From: Rhodococcus sp. UNC23MFCrub1.1
GTDB taxonomy: Bacteria > Actinomycetota > Actinomycetes > Mycobacteriales > Mycobacteriaceae
Direction: 5' to 3'
Assembly (NCBI RefSeq): GCF_000686025.1
Contig: NZ_JMLQ01000003.1
Span: forward strand, 434,001 to 498,000
Length of the DNA: 64,000 bases
The notes beneath the pieces were generated by a model. The model made no database searches. It was not told where the DNA came from and was given only the letters and a program-made list of their open reading frames with translations. The first letter of the stretch is position 1, and every line of letters begins with the position of its first letter. The position numbers and the translations under genes are program-made. Positions 51,584-61,800 of this stretch are shown piece after piece.

Positions 51584-52366
51584 GTGACCCACCCACCGGC
51601 CGGCCGTGACCTGACCACACCCGACCAGTCGAGCACGGGCATTCTGCTGCTCCTCGGTGGTCGCAGCGACATCGGTCTCGAGATCGCGGAGCGCCTCGCG
51701 CGCGGCCGCCACGTCGTCCTCGCCGCCCGGCGGTCCGACGATCTGGTCGCCGAGTCGGACCGAGTGCGCGCGGCCGGCGCGAGTCGGGTGACGATGCTCG
51801 AGTTCGACGCCGACGACCTGGCGTCGCACGACGGTCTCGTGACGTCAGTTCTGGCTCACGGGCCGATCGACACGGCGGTCCTGGCCTTCGGCATCCTCGG
51901 CGATCAGACGCGCGCCGAGACGGATGCGGCGCACGCGGTGGCCGTCGTCCACACGGACTACGTGGCGCAGGTCAGCATGCTGACACATCTCTCGACGGCG
52001 TTGCGCGAGCAGGGATCCGGCCGGCTCGTCGTCTTCTCTTCCGTCGCCGGCGCTCGGGTCCGCAGGGCGAACTACGTCTACGGGTCGGCGAAGGCCGGAC
52101 TGGACGGATTCGCGTCCGGTCTCGCCGACGCGCTGCACGGGACCGGCGTGCGGTTGCTGCTGATCCGACCGGGTTTCGTCATCGGCCGGATGACCGAGGG
52201 GATGTCTCCCGCACCGATGTCGAGCACACCCGGCCAGGTGGCCGACGCGGTGGTCCGCGCGTTGAGCTCGCGGACCGACGTCGTGTGGGTGCCCGGCCGT
52301 CTGCGCCTACTCGTCGCCCTGATGCGCGTCCTCCCACGTCCGATCTGGCGCCGGATGCCGCGATGA
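51584..52366 (+). CDS. Short-chain dehydrogenase/reductase (Rv2073c-like)
   Basis: NAD(P)-dependent oxidoreductase of 260 residues. Nucleotide-binding loop [22 protein letters not shown] with catalytic Ser, [11 protein letters not shown] with Tyr and Lys. The tail [22 protein letters not shown] resembles the decaprenylphosphoryl-ribose reductase (DprE2)-like SDR branch. Start GTG 51584. The stop overlaps the cobL ATG (ATGA), so it may be the promoter-proximal gene of the cobL-cobM unit; a direct cobalamin role is not evident. Confidence 0.85.
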   Translation: MTHPPAGRDLTTPDQSSTGILLLLGGRSDIGLEIAERLARGRHVVLAARRSDDLVAESDRVRAAGASRVTMLEFDADDLASHDGLVTSVLAHGPIDTAVLAFGILGDQTRAETDAAHAVAVVHTDYVAQVSMLTHLSTALREQGSGRLVVFSSVAGARVRRANYVYGSAKAGLDGFASGLADALHGTGVRLLLIRPGFVIGRMTEGMSPAPMSSTPGQVADAVVRALSSRTDVVWVPGRLRLLVALMRVLPRPIWRRMPR

Positions 52367-53565
52367 TCGACGTCGTGGGCGTGGGCGCCGACGGGTGGGC
52401 CGGGCTGTCGCCGACCTCCCGTGACGCCGTCGAATCCGCGGACGTCCTGTTCGGCTCCGAGCGTCAACTCGACGCGGTGCCGGGCACCGCGGCTCGGCGA
52501 ATCGCGTGGCCCACCCCGATGCTGCCCGCCCTGACCGGTCTCCTGGACGAGCATGCCGGTACGCGGCGATGCGTGCTCGCGAGCGGTGACCCGATGTTTC
52601 ACGGGATCGGCGTGACGTTGACGCGGCTCCTCGGTGCTGATGCGGTGCGCGTCCTTCCGCACCCGTCGTCGGCGTCGCTCGCGTGCGCCCGTCTCGGCTG
52701 GGCGCTCCACGACGTCGAGGTGGTGTCCCTGGTGAACAGGCCGATCGAGACCGTACTGCCCGCCCTGACACACCGACGCCGCGTCCTCGTGCTCGCCGAG
52801 AACGAGAGCACCGCAGCCGAACTCGCGACTCTGCTGCTGAGCCGTGACCTCGGCTCCAGTGCCATGTCCGTGCTCGAGCAACTCGGGGGACCGCGCGAGC
52901 GGGTGCGTGCGCTGCCCGTCACCGACTGGGTACACGCGCGCGACGTCGACTCACTGAACGTCGTCGCGCTCGAGGTGCGGGGCCGCACCGTCTCGCGCGC
53001 ACCCGGACTCGACGACGCGCTCTACGTGGGCGACGGTCAGCTGACCAAACGCGAGGTCAGGGCGCTGACTCTCAGCGCCCTCGCGCCCTCACCGGGTGAA
53101 CGTCTGTGGGACGTCGGCGGCGGGTCGGGAAGCATCGCGATCGAATGGATGCGCACGCATCCGGCATGTTCCGCGATCGCGTTCGAGCGCGTCGAGTCCA
53201 GATCCGCCACCATCCGGACCAATGCTGTCGCCCTGGGCGTTCCGTCGCTCGTCGTCCGCGGCGCGGCACCCGATTCCTTGTCCGGTGCGCCCGAACCCGA
53301 CGCCGTGTTCGTCGGGGGCGGCGCGACGCAACCCGGAGTGATGGACGCCTGCTGGGACGCCCTGCCCGAGGGTGGGCGGCTGGTGGCCAATGCCGTCACC
53401 GCCGAGTCGGAATCGCTACTTCTGCAGTGGTATTCGCAACACGGCGGTCTGCTGCGACGACTGCAGGTGCACCGCGGCGAACCGCTCGGCGGATTCACCG
53501 GGTGGCGTCCGCAGATGCCGGTGACGCAGTGGAGCGTCGTGAAGAACGAGAAGGAGACAGCGTGA
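52363..53565 (+). CDS. cobL: Precorrin-6Y C5,15-methyltransferase (decarboxylating)
   Basis: Two-domain enzyme of 400 residues in the aerobic cobalamin route: N-terminal tetrapyrrole methylase fold (CbiE-like; VVGVGADGWAGLS, LASGDPMFHGIG) and C-terminal Rossmann methylase (CbiT-like; LWDVGGGSGSIAIEWMR). It methylates C5 and C15 of precorrin-6Y and removes the acetate carboxyl at C12. Coupled to the SDR gene upstream and cobM downstream. Confidence 0.95.
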   Translation: MIDVVGVGADGWAGLSPTSRDAVESADVLFGSERQLDAVPGTAARRIAWPTPMLPALTGLLDEHAGTRRCVLASGDPMFHGIGVTLTRLLGADAVRVLPHPSSASLACARLGWALHDVEVVSLVNRPIETVLPALTHRRRVLVLAENESTAAELATLLLSRDLGSSAMSVLEQLGGPRERVRALPVTDWVHARDVDSLNVVALEVRGRTVSRAPGLDDALYVGDGQLTKREVRALTLSALAPSPGERLWDVGGGSGSIAIEWMRTHPACSAIAFERVESRSATIRTNAVALGVPSLVVRGAAPDSLSGAPEPDAVFVGGGATQPGVMDACWDALPEGGRLVANAVTAESESLLLQWYSQHGGLLRRLQVHRGEPLGGFTGWRPQMPVTQWSVVKNEKETA

Positions 53566-54311
53566 CCGTCAGATTCGTCGGCGCGGGACCCGGTGCAGCC
53601 GATCTCGTGACCGTCCGCGCAGCCCGCATCATCGCGTCGAGCCCGGTCTGCCTGTACGCCGGGTCGTTGGTGCCACGCGAACTGCTCGACACGTGCCCGG
53701 CAGACGCCCGCGTCGTGAACACCGCTCGCATGACGCTCGACGCGATCGTCGACGAACTCGTCACCGCCTCGCGTGACGGCCTCGACGTCGCCCGCGTGCA
53801 CTCCGGCGATCCGTCGCTGTACAGCGCCGTCGCCGAGCAGTCGCGACGACTCGACGCGGCGGGCGTGGACTACGAGATCGTGCCGGGTGTTCCGGCGTTC
53901 GCCGCGGCTGCGGCCGCGCTGGGTCGCGAACTCACCGTGCCCGGGATCTCGCAGAGCGTGGTGTTGACACGGGTGTCGACGTTGTCGACGGCCATGCCCG
54001 ACGGCGAGGATCTGCCCACGTTGGCACGGAGCGGGGCGACACTGGTCATTCATCTCGGTGCGCGCCAGATCCACAGCATCACCGAGCAACTCGTGCCGCA
54101 CTACGGATCCGACTGTCCCGCAGCGGTGGTGGCCTTCGCCAGCCGCGCGGACGAGGTGATCGTGCGGGGCACACTGGCCGATCTCGCGGACGCGACGGTG
54201 GCGGCAGGCATCGTCAAGACGGCGGTCGTGGTCGTCGGCCGCGTCTTGTCGGCCGAGGGCTTCCCGGACAGCTTCCTGTACTCGGCGGCCCGGCGACGGC
54301 TCGATCACTGA
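53562..54311 (+). CDS. cobM: Precorrin-4 C11-methyltransferase
   Basis: SAM-dependent methylase of 249 residues adding the C11 methyl. Seen: VRFVGAGPGAADLVTVRAARII, ARVHSGDPSLYSAVAEQ, PGVPAFAAAAAALGRELTVPGISQSVVLTR, the usual CobM/CbiF sequence. GTG 53562 overlaps the cobL stop (GTGA). Confidence 0.96.
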   Translation: MTVRFVGAGPGAADLVTVRAARIIASSPVCLYAGSLVPRELLDTCPADARVVNTARMTLDAIVDELVTASRDGLDVARVHSGDPSLYSAVAEQSRRLDAAGVDYEIVPGVPAFAAAAAALGRELTVPGISQSVVLTRVSTLSTAMPDGEDLPTLARSGATLVIHLGARQIHSITEQLVPHYGSDCPAAVVAFASRADEVIVRGTLADLADATVAAGIVKTAVVVVGRVLSAEGFPDSFLYSAARRRLDH

Positions 54312-54325
54312 CTGTCCGGGGCCGG

Positions 54326-54331
54326 TAAGGT
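54326..54331 (+). promoter_or_regulatory. -10 element TAAGGT, leaderless start of cobK
   Basis: TAAGGT, seven bases, then ATG 54339. cobK may thus be read from its own promoter as well as from cobM. Confidence 0.45.
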
Positions 54332-54338
54332 CGCCCCA

Positions 54339-55136
54339 ATGCATGTTCTGGTTCTCGGTGGCACGTCCGAAGCACGTCAGCTCGCGATCAAGCTGGACGG
54401 ACTGCACGGCACCACCGTGACCTCCTCGCTCGCCGGCCGAGTGGCCGATCCCGTGCTCCCGGTGGGGGAGGTGCGGATCGGCGGCTTCGGTGGAGTGGAC
54501 GGTCTGCGCGAGTGGATCACGGAGCACGAGGTGACGCACGTCGTCGACGCCACGCATCCCTACGCCGCGACGATGACGGCGCACGCGGTCGAGGTCTGCA
54601 CGGCGGCCGACGTGCCGCTGGTGCTGGTGCGTCGCGCGCCGTGGAGCCCGCTGGCCGAGGACGACTGGATCACGGTGCCGTCGATGGAGGCGGCAGCGCA
54701 GGCACTCGCCGACCGACCCGCTCTCGCCCGCGTCCTGCTCACCATCGGCCGACAGGGCGTGCACCACTTCGCGTCCCTGGACGACCGGCACTTCATCGTG
54801 CGGTGCATCGATCCGCCCGAGGGCGAGGTCCCCGCGCACTCGAGCATTCTGGAGTCACGCGGGCCGTTCGACCTCGAGGGCGAGCGCGAGCTGTTGGACG
54901 AGCACCGCATCGACGTGGTGGTGAGCAAGAACAGCGGCGGCAAGCTCACGTCGGCCAAGCTTCAGGCCGCCCGCGAGCGCGGCATCCCCGTCGTCATGGT
55001 GGAACGGCCGCCCGTTCAGGATGACGTTCCCGTGGTGCCGACAGCCGACAAGTGCGTGACCTGGTTACTGAAGCGACGCACTCCCCGCGCCGCTCCCGAC
55101 GCGGCCGATGGGATCGACGGTGTCGTAACGTCGTGA
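54339..55136 (+). CDS. cobK: Precorrin-6A reductase
   Basis: NADPH-dependent reductase of 265 residues that forms precorrin-6B. Seen: LVLGGTSEARQLAIKLD, THVVDATHPYAATMTAHAVEVC, and DVVVSKNSGGKLTSAKLQAARERGIPVVMVERP. Its last 72 bases overlap the end of cobIJ on the other strand; the final 20 or so residues are non-conserved. Confidence 0.95.
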   Translation: MHVLVLGGTSEARQLAIKLDGLHGTTVTSSLAGRVADPVLPVGEVRIGGFGGVDGLREWITEHEVTHVVDATHPYAATMTAHAVEVCTAADVPLVLVRRAPWSPLAEDDWITVPSMEAAAQALADRPALARVLLTIGRQGVHHFASLDDRHFIVRCIDPPEGEVPAHSSILESRGPFDLEGERELLDEHRIDVVVSKNSGGKLTSAKLQAARERGIPVVMVERPPVQDDVPVVPTADKCVTWLLKRRTPRAAPDAADGIDGVVTS

Positions 55137-56591
55137 CGTGAATACCCGCGGGCCGTCCGCGGTGTGATCGACCGTCGTGGTGGACGCTCCGACGATGAGC
55201 AGACAGCGCATGTCGATCGTGGCCGGGTCGAGATCCCCGAGCCGGACGACGGTCACCGATTCCTCGGGTCCCGAGACGTCGCGGCCCACGACGACGGGAG
55301 TGTCCGGGCCACGGTGCTCGAGCACGAGCGTCTTCAGCGCCTCCACCTGCCAGGTCCGCGAGCGCGAGGCCGGGTTGTAGACGGCGAACGCCATGTCGGC
55401 CGCCGCGATCGCGCGGATGCGGCGCTCGACCACGTCCCACGGCTTGAGGCGATCGGACAGGGACAGAACGGCATAGTCGTGGCCCAGGGGAGCGCCGACG
55501 CGGCTCGCGACCGCGTTGGCGGCCGTGACCCCGGGGCAGACGCGCACGGGAACGTGGCGCCATCGGTCCTGCGCCGCCACCTCGAGAACCGCTGCGGCCA
55601 TGGCGAACACGCCGGGATCGCCGGAGGACACGACGACGACCCGACCGCCGCGAGACGCGAGATCGAGTGCCATCTCGGCCCGTTCCGATTCGACTCGGTT
55701 GTCACTCGCGTGTCGACGCTGGCCGGCTCGAACGGGCACCCGGTCGATGTAGGTGGTGTAGCCCACGAGATCGGTGGCGCGGAGCAGCTCGCCGCGCACC
55801 TCCGGCGTGGTCCACTCGGCCGAGCCCGGCCCCAATCCGACGACCACCACCTCGCCCGACGCAGCGGGTTCGCCGACCACGTAGGACGGGCTCGAGACCA
55901 CGGCGATGGAGAAGTACGGAACGTCCGTCGCGTCGTCGGCGGCGAGAACGCGTTCGCCGGTGGTGCTCGCGCGCTCGACGTAGCGGGCGCGGTCGATCAT
56001 GCCGCTGTCGCGCAAGGCTTCGCGCACAGCGGGATACGTGCGGCCCAGCTTGAGGATCGCGGCAGAGTCGGTGTCCTCGAGTCGCCGCGTGAGTTCAGCG
56101 CGGGGCAGGGTCCCCGGCAGGATGGTCAGGACCTCGTCACCCTCGACGAGCGGTTCCCCGACCGCCGCGGACGCCGCACTGACCGACGTGACGCCGGGGA
56201 TCACCTCGGTGTCGAAGCGGTGCGCGAGACGAACGTGCATGTGCTGATACGAGCTGTAGAACATCGGGTCGCCGGCGGCGAGCAGCGCGACCGATCGCCC
56301 GGCCTCGAGGTGCGCCGCCAGACGTTCGGACGCTTCGACGTAGAAGTCCGCGAGCGCGCCGTCGTACCCGCCGGGGTGGTCGGTGCCCTCGGTGGTCACC
56401 GGGTAGACCAGGTGTTCCTCGATCTGCCCCTCGCGCAGGTACGGCTCCGCGGTGCGGCGCGAGATGCTCTTGCCGTGCCGGGCGCTGTGGAAGGCGACGA
56501 CGTCGGCGGCGGTGATGACCCGCGCGGCTTTGACCGTCACCAGCTCCGGATCACCCGGGCCGATACCGACACCCCAGAGCTTGCCGCTCAT
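55065..56591 (-). CDS. cobIJ: Bifunctional precorrin-2 C20- / precorrin-3B C17-methyltransferase
   Basis: Natural fusion of CobI (about 1-245; [34 protein letters not shown]) and CobJ (about 250-508; [50 protein letters not shown]), 508 residues, as in mycobacteria. Methylates C20 of precorrin-2 and C17 of precorrin-3B with ring contraction. ATG 56591 overlaps the cobH stop (ATGA). Confidence 0.95.
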   Translation of the reverse strand: MSGKLWGVGIGPGDPELVTVKAARVITAADVVAFHSARHGKSISRRTAEPYLREGQIEEHLVYPVTTEGTDHPGGYDGALADFYVEASERLAAHLEAGRSVALLAAGDPMFYSSYQHMHVRLAHRFDTEVIPGVTSVSAASAAVGEPLVEGDEVLTILPGTLPRAELTRRLEDTDSAAILKLGRTYPAVREALRDSGMIDRARYVERASTTGERVLAADDATDVPYFSIAVVSSPSYVVGEPAASGEVVVVGLGPGSAEWTTPEVRGELLRATDLVGYTTYIDRVPVRAGQRRHASDNRVESERAEMALDLASRGGRVVVVSSGDPGVFAMAAAVLEVAAQDRWRHVPVRVCPGVTAANAVASRVGAPLGHDYAVLSLSDRLKPWDVVERRIRAIAAADMAFAVYNPASRSRTWQVEALKTLVLEHRGPDTPVVVGRDVSGPEESVTVVRLGDLDPATIDMRCLLIVGASTTTVDHTADGPRVFTSRRYDTVDPIGRVGSGAGSASLQ

Positions 56592-57214
56592 TCGCGTTCC
56601 GTCGCAATGGCATTGACGGCGGCCGCGGCGATGGCGCTGCCACCGCGGCGGCCGAGGACGAGCAGGTGGTCGAGGCCGAGACCGGAGGCGACGAGATCGT
56701 CCTTCGACTCCGCGGCGCCGATGAAGCCCACGGGCCCACCCAGGATCGCGGACGGGCGCGGAGCGCCCTGCTGGATCAACTCCATGAGCCGGAACAGTGC
56801 GGTGGGTGCGTTGCCGATCGCGACGACGGCGCCGTCGAGGTGGTCGACCCACAGATCTACCGCTGCGGCCGTTCTGGTGGTGCCGCGCTCGCGCGCCATC
56901 TCCGGGACGTCCGGTGCGTTGAGGGTGCAGATCACCTCGTTGTCGGCCGGGAGCCGTCGACGGGTGATGCCGGACGCGACCATGGTGGCGTCGCAGAGGA
57001 TGGGAGCCCCCGCGCGCAGCGCAGCACGGCCCTTCGCCACGACGTCGGCCGTCGACGCGATGGACTGCGCCAGATTCACTTCTCCGCACGCGTGGATCAT
57101 GCGCACGACGACCTGGGCCACATCGTCGGAGAACGCCGACAGATCGGCTTCCGCTCGGATGGTCGCGAAGGAGCGCCGGTAGATCTCGTCGCCGTCGCGA
57201 ATGTAGTCGTGCAT
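56588..57214 (-). CDS. cobH: Precorrin-8X methylmutase
   Basis: Moves the C11 methyl to C12, giving hydrogenobyrinate. 208 residues; catalytic His41 lies in [10 protein letters not shown], with further family motifs [25 protein letters not shown] and [16 protein letters not shown] 57214 lies six bases after a TATCGT box, so cobH-cobIJ starts here and is leaderless. Confidence 0.95.
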   Translation of the reverse strand: MHDYIRDGDEIYRRSFATIRAEADLSAFSDDVAQVVVRMIHACGEVNLAQSIASTADVVAKGRAALRAGAPILCDATMVASGITRRRLPADNEVICTLNAPDVPEMARERGTTRTAAAVDLWVDHLDGAVVAIGNAPTALFRLMELIQQGAPRPSAILGGPVGFIGAAESKDDLVASGLGLDHLLVLGRRGGSAIAAAAVNAIATERE

Positions 57215-57220
57215 GGCTCC

Positions 57221-57226
57221 ACGATA
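57221..57226 (-). promoter_or_regulatory. -10 element TATCGT, leaderless start of cobH-cobIJ
   Basis: On the minus strand TATCGT is followed by six bases and ATG 57214. Confidence 0.5.
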
Positions 57227-57397
57227 GGGAGCGATGACGCGCCGTGGTCGGCCAGGGTCCGGCGCCGCGGCACGGGGGAGAGGCACCACGGATCGACACC
57301 GAATCGTAACGATGGGTCTGTTCCGATCGGGCTGCACCGTCCGTAACGTTGCCGAGACGAACGACCGCGGGGTCGTCGACGAGAACGGAGCCGAACC

Positions 57398-57526
57398 ATG
57401 TTTCCGAGCGATCTGTTCGACCTCGCCGGCCACTGGCTGGTCGACAACTACGCCTTCCCGGGCCAACAGATACTGGCTATCGGTGCCACGCTGTACTACC
57501 TGATCGTGACCGCACCGGGCTCCTGA
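57398..57526 (+). CDS. Small hydrophobic protein, 42 aa
   Basis: Short open frame in the 327-base gap between cobH and cobG. The peptide begins [17 protein letters not shown] and has one likely membrane segment, [25 protein letters not shown] lies 9 bases before ATG 57398. Codon use looks like the host (C/G third positions in most codons). I do not recognise it. It does not resemble the short cobalt transporter subunit CbtB as I recall it. The remaining gap (57215-57397) shows no other gene. Confidence 0.5.
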   Translation: MFPSDLFDLAGHWLVDNYAFPGQQILAIGATLYYLIVTAPGS

Positions 57527-57541
57527 TCGGATGCAGGCGGC

Positions 57542-58675
57542 TCAGGAGCGCTGGTAACCGCTCTCGGTCGCGACCACGTCGGTGACCTCACCGCGGGGTC
57601 GGCCACATCGGCGCTCACACCCGACCCAGTGCTCCCGGCCGTCGCCCACCTCGCCGTTCTCCACGGCGGCGTCGAGATCGGCGCGCACGTCCGAGTGCGA
57701 CTTCGCGCAGCCGGGAGAGCCGACGCACGAGCTTGCCCGCACCCACGGTGACTCCGCGTCGAAGATCAGGCCCATCGGGGCCAACACACGCACGACCTGC
57801 TCGGCGACGCCCTCGTCGAGATCGAGGAGCACGATGCCGCGCCACGGCGTGACGTGGATCGGCTTCTCGACCGCCGCGAGGAAGAGGGCGGTGCGGGCCG
57901 GCAGCACGCCGTGGGCGAGTGCGGCACCGAGCGCGACGGTGGCGTCGTCCTGCACGAACCATCCGATCGGCGGCTCCACCGACGTCTCGACGGCAACCCG
58001 AGGGTGGTCGCCGACAGCGTGATCGACGTGACCGAGCACAGCCTCCACACCGTTCGGCATCTCCGCGATGCGCCAGTGCCCCTGCCGCTCGCGGCGGAAC
58101 CCGCGCGCCGCGTCGAGCATCACCGCGACCGCGTCGGCCCGCGGGACCCGGACGCCGCTGTCGGCGCCCGCGAGGATGAGGGCGAAGGAGTCCTCGTCGA
58201 CGGCGTGGACGCCGATGTCGGCGCCGAAACCCGTCACATCGCCGCGGCCGTCGTCGACCGAGAAGAGCACCCGACCCGGCAGGTCGGCCAGCTCAGGATC
58301 ACTCGTGAGCGAGGTGTCCAGCGATGACACCAGGTCGCGGACGTCGGCCGTTCCGCCGAGACGACCCGAGAGTGGCGACGCCAGGATGTTGCGGACCCGC
58401 TCGTGGGTCTCCGACGGCAGAAGTCCCGCGGCCGCGAGCCGGCCGGCCAGGTCGTCGGGATCGCGTACCGCGCGGAGCTGGATGTTCCCTCGGGAGGTGA
58501 GCACCAACTCACCGTCGGACAAGTCTGTCGACGCCGCCGCGAGCACACCCATCTGCTCGGCGCTGAGCGCGCCGCCGGGCAGACGCACCCGAGCCAGCAA
58601 GCCGTCCTTCGCCTCGTGCAGTTGGAGCGCCCCGGGGCAGGCGTCCCGTCTGCTCCTGTCCCCGGCATCACTCAT
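57542..58675 (-). CDS. cobG: Precorrin-3B synthase
   Basis: Oxygen-dependent monooxygenase that forms precorrin-3B in the aerobic pathway, 377 residues. Related to sulfite/nitrite reductases: LTSRGNIQLRAV in the N-terminal half and the [4Fe-4S] cysteines in SCVGSPGCAKSHSD and WVGCERRCGRP. ATG 58675 follows TAGCCT by 7 bases; upstream residues in the frame lie in the promoter. Presence of cobG marks the aerobic route. Divergent from cobN, and its -10 lies about 20 bases from the start of the cobN riboswitch. Confidence 0.93.
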   Translation of the reverse strand: MSDAGDRSRRDACPGALQLHEAKDGLLARVRLPGGALSAEQMGVLAAASTDLSDGELVLTSRGNIQLRAVRDPDDLAGRLAAAGLLPSETHERVRNILASPLSGRLGGTADVRDLVSSLDTSLTSDPELADLPGRVLFSVDDGRGDVTGFGADIGVHAVDEDSFALILAGADSGVRVPRADAVAVMLDAARGFRRERQGHWRIAEMPNGVEAVLGHVDHAVGDHPRVAVETSVEPPIGWFVQDDATVALGAALAHGVLPARTALFLAAVEKPIHVTPWRGIVLLDLDEGVAEQVVRVLAPMGLIFDAESPWVRASSCVGSPGCAKSHSDVRADLDAAVENGEVGDGREHWVGCERRCGRPRGEVTDVVATESGYQRS

Positions 58676-58682
58676 GCAGTCC

Positions 58683-58688
58683 AGGCTA
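58683..58688 (-). promoter_or_regulatory. -10 element TAGCCT, leaderless start of cobG
   Basis: On the minus strand TAGCCT is followed by 7 bases and ATG 58675. It lies only 5 bases from the divergent cobN -10, so the two polymerases must compete. Confidence 0.5.
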
Positions 58689-58693
58689 CGACG

Positions 58694-58699
58694 TACGAT
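58694..58699 (+). promoter_or_regulatory. -10 element TACGAT of cobN
   Basis: TACGAT with a start predicted near 58706, just ahead of the riboswitch. Confidence 0.45.
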
Positions 58700-58705
58700 C
58701 ATCGC

Positions 58706-58827
58706 GAAGCACCCCGGAAGCCGGTGAGACTCCGGCGCGGTCGCGCCACTGTGACTCCAGCGTCTCCGGAGAAGTCAGACCTGGGGTGCACACCGACGCC
58801 GACGGGGCGCGAAAACCCCAGGGAAGG
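58706..58827 (+). promoter_or_regulatory. Cobalamin riboswitch of cobN
   Basis: Conserved core pieces in order: GGAAGCCGGTGAGACTCCGG, then CGCCACTGTGACTCC (the B12-box area) and GAAGTCAGACC. P1 is GCACCCC (58709-58715) with GGGGTGC (58783-58789). GGGG-CGCGAAAA-CCCC (58804-58819) looks like the kissing hairpin, with a loop complementary to the GC-rich L5. The ribosome site GGGAAGG (58821-58827) follows directly. An alternative pairing, CTGGGGT (58781-58787) with ACCCCAG (58815-58821), excludes P1. Translational control, normally off with cobalamin, is expected. Confidence 0.85.
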
Positions 58828-58837
58828 CTCCACCACC

Positions 58838-61800
58838 GTGATCTTGCTGCTCTCGACATCCGACACCGACTTGCTGAGCGCACGTGCGTCCGGCGCCGAG
58901 TACCGCTGGGCCAACCCGTCCCGCATCCTCGTCGACGCCGATCTGCCGACGCTCATGGACGGTGTCGACCTGGTGGTCGTGCGCATTCTCGGCGGGCGCC
59001 GGATGTGGGAGAGCGGTATCGACGCGGTGCTCCGCGGCCCCGTTCCGGTGGTCATGCTGGGCGGCGAGCAGGCTCCTGATGCCGAGCTGATGGAACTGTC
59101 GACGGTTCCCGCGAATGTGGCAGCGCAGGCGCACCAGTACCTGGCCGAGGGCGGCGCGGACAACCTCCGCGAGCTGTCGTGGTTCCTGTCGGACACCGTT
59201 CTGCTCACCGGCCACGGATTCGAGCCGCCCGCCCATCTCCCCACCTGGGGTGTGCTGCGCACCCGTGCGCCTTTTGCGCATCCAGAGGTACGCGAAAGGC
59301 GCACGGGGGCAGAGCCCACGATCGCCGTCCTGTACTACCGAGCCCAGCACCTCGCGGGCAACGTCGACTACATCCATGCCCTGTGCGACGCCATCGAGGC
59401 GAAGGGCGCCCGCGCGCTCCCGATCTACTGTGCGTCGCTGCGCAGCGCGGAACCCGAACTGCTCGAGGCGTTGCGCGAAGCCGACTCCATGGTGGTCACC
59501 GTGCTCGCGGCCGGCGGAACCCGTCCCGCCAACGTGGGCGCCGGTGGCGACGACGAGGCCTGGGACGTCGCCGAGCTCGCCGCGCTCGACGTGCCGATCC
59601 TGCAGGGCCTGTGCCTCACCAGCTCCCGCGCGATGTGGGACGCGAACGACGACGGCATGTCCCCGCTGGACGTCGCGACCCAGGTCGCGGTGCCCGAGTT
59701 CGACGGTCGCATCATCACCGTTCCGTTCTCGTTCAAGGAGATCGACTCGGACGGCCTGAGCACGTACGTGCCGGACCACGAGCGGTGCGCACGCGTCGCC
59801 GGCATCGCGGTCCGGCATGCTCGACTGCGCCGAATTCCCGCAGCCAACAAGCGCATTGCGCTGATGCTGTCCGCGTACCCGACCAAGCACGCCCGCATCG
59901 GCAACGCCGTCGGACTCGACACCCCGGCGTCGGCGATCGGTCTGCTGACGCGGATGCGCGAGTTGGGCTACGACATCGGACCCGTCGACGGTGACGACGC
60001 GGTGCCCGGCCTCGCCGCGCAGGACGGCGACGCCCTCATCCACGCGCTCATCGCCGCCGGTGGGCAGGACGCCGACTGGCTCACCGCCGAGCAACTCGAG
60101 GGCAACCCCATCCGTATCTCGGCCGCGCGCTACCGACGCTGGTTCGACACGCTGCCAGAGGACCTGCGATCCGGCGTCGTCGAACACTGGGGCGAGGCAC
60201 CGGGCGAGCTGTACGTCGACCGTTCGGCGGATCCGGAGGGCGAGATCGTCATCGCCGCACTGCGGTTCTCCAACGTCGTCCTCATGGTGCAGCCGCCTCG
60301 CGGGTTCGGCGAGAACCCCGTGGCGATCTACCACGATCCGGATCTTCCCCCCAGCCACCACTACCTCGCCGCCTACCGCTGGCTCGCGGCCCCGGAGGAG
60401 GACGGCGGTTTCGCCGCGGACGCCGTCGTGCACCTCGGCAAGCACGGCAACCTCGAGTGGTTGCCCGGCAAGACTCTCGGCATGTCCGCCTCGTGCGGCA
60501 CCGACGCCGCGTTGGGCGATCTTCCACTGATCTACCCGTTCCTGGTCAACGACCCGGGCGAGGGGACACAGGCCAAGCGCCGCGCGCACGCGACTCTCGT
60601 CGACCACCTCATCCCGCCGATGGCCCGCGCCGAGAGCTACGGCGACATCACCCGCCTCGAGCAGTTGCTCGACGAGCACTCGAACATCTCGACGCTGGAC
60701 CCGGCCAAACTGCCGGCGATTCGTCAGCAGATCTGGACGCTCATGACCGCGGCCCAGATGCACAAGGACCTCGGCCTGGAGGAACGCCCCGACGAAGAGG
60801 TGTTCGACGACATGCTGCTGCACGTCGACGGCTGGCTGTGCGAGATCAAGGACGTGCAGATTCGCGACGGGCTCCACGTCCTCGGGCAGGCTCCGCGCGG
60901 TGAGGCGGAGGTCGACCTCGTGCTTGCCATGCTGCGGGCCCGTCAGATGTGGGGTGGGGAGCGCACCGTTCCGGGTCTGCGGGAAGCGTTGGGTCTCAGC
61001 GAGGACGGCGACGAGGCCCGTACGTCGGTCGATGCCGTCGAGGAGCAGGCACGTGGTCTCGTTGCGGCACTGCACCGCGCCGACTGGTCGGTGGACGCCG
61101 TCGACGGCATCACCGCGGGACTGCCCGACACCGTCGCCGAGATCCTCCGCTTCGCGGCCACCGAGGTGGTTCCCCGTCTGCGCGGAACCGACCAGGAGAT
61201 CGACCGTGTACTGCATGCGCTGAACGGCGGATTCATCCCGGCCGGTCCCAGCGGGTCGCCGCTGCGTGGACTCATCAATGTGCTGCCGACCGGCCGCAAC
61301 TTCTACTCGGTCGATCCCAAGGCGGTGCCGTCGCGTCTCGCGTGGGAGACCGGCCAGGCGATGGCCGAGTCGCTCGTGGCCCGCTACCTGCAGGATCACG
61401 GCGAGTACCCGCGCTCTGTCGGGTTGTCGGTGTGGGGGACCAGCGCCATGCGTACCTCGGGTGACGACGTCGCCGAGGTGTTCGCACTGCTCGGCGTGCT
61501 GCCCGTGTGGGACGAGGCGTCGCGCCGCGTCACGCACCTCGAACCGATCGCTCTGGACGAGCTGAAACGGCCGCGTATCGACGTGACGGTCCGCATCTCC
61601 GGCTTCTTCCGCGACGCGTTCCCGCACGTGCTCGCGATGATGGACGACGCCGTCCGCATGGTCGCGGGCCTGGACGAGACCGACGAGCAGAACTACGTGC
61701 GTGCGCACGCACAGGCCGATCTCGCGGAGCACGGCGACGACCGCCGGGCCACCACCCGCATCTTCGGATCCAAGCCCGGCACGTACGGCGCGGGACTGCT

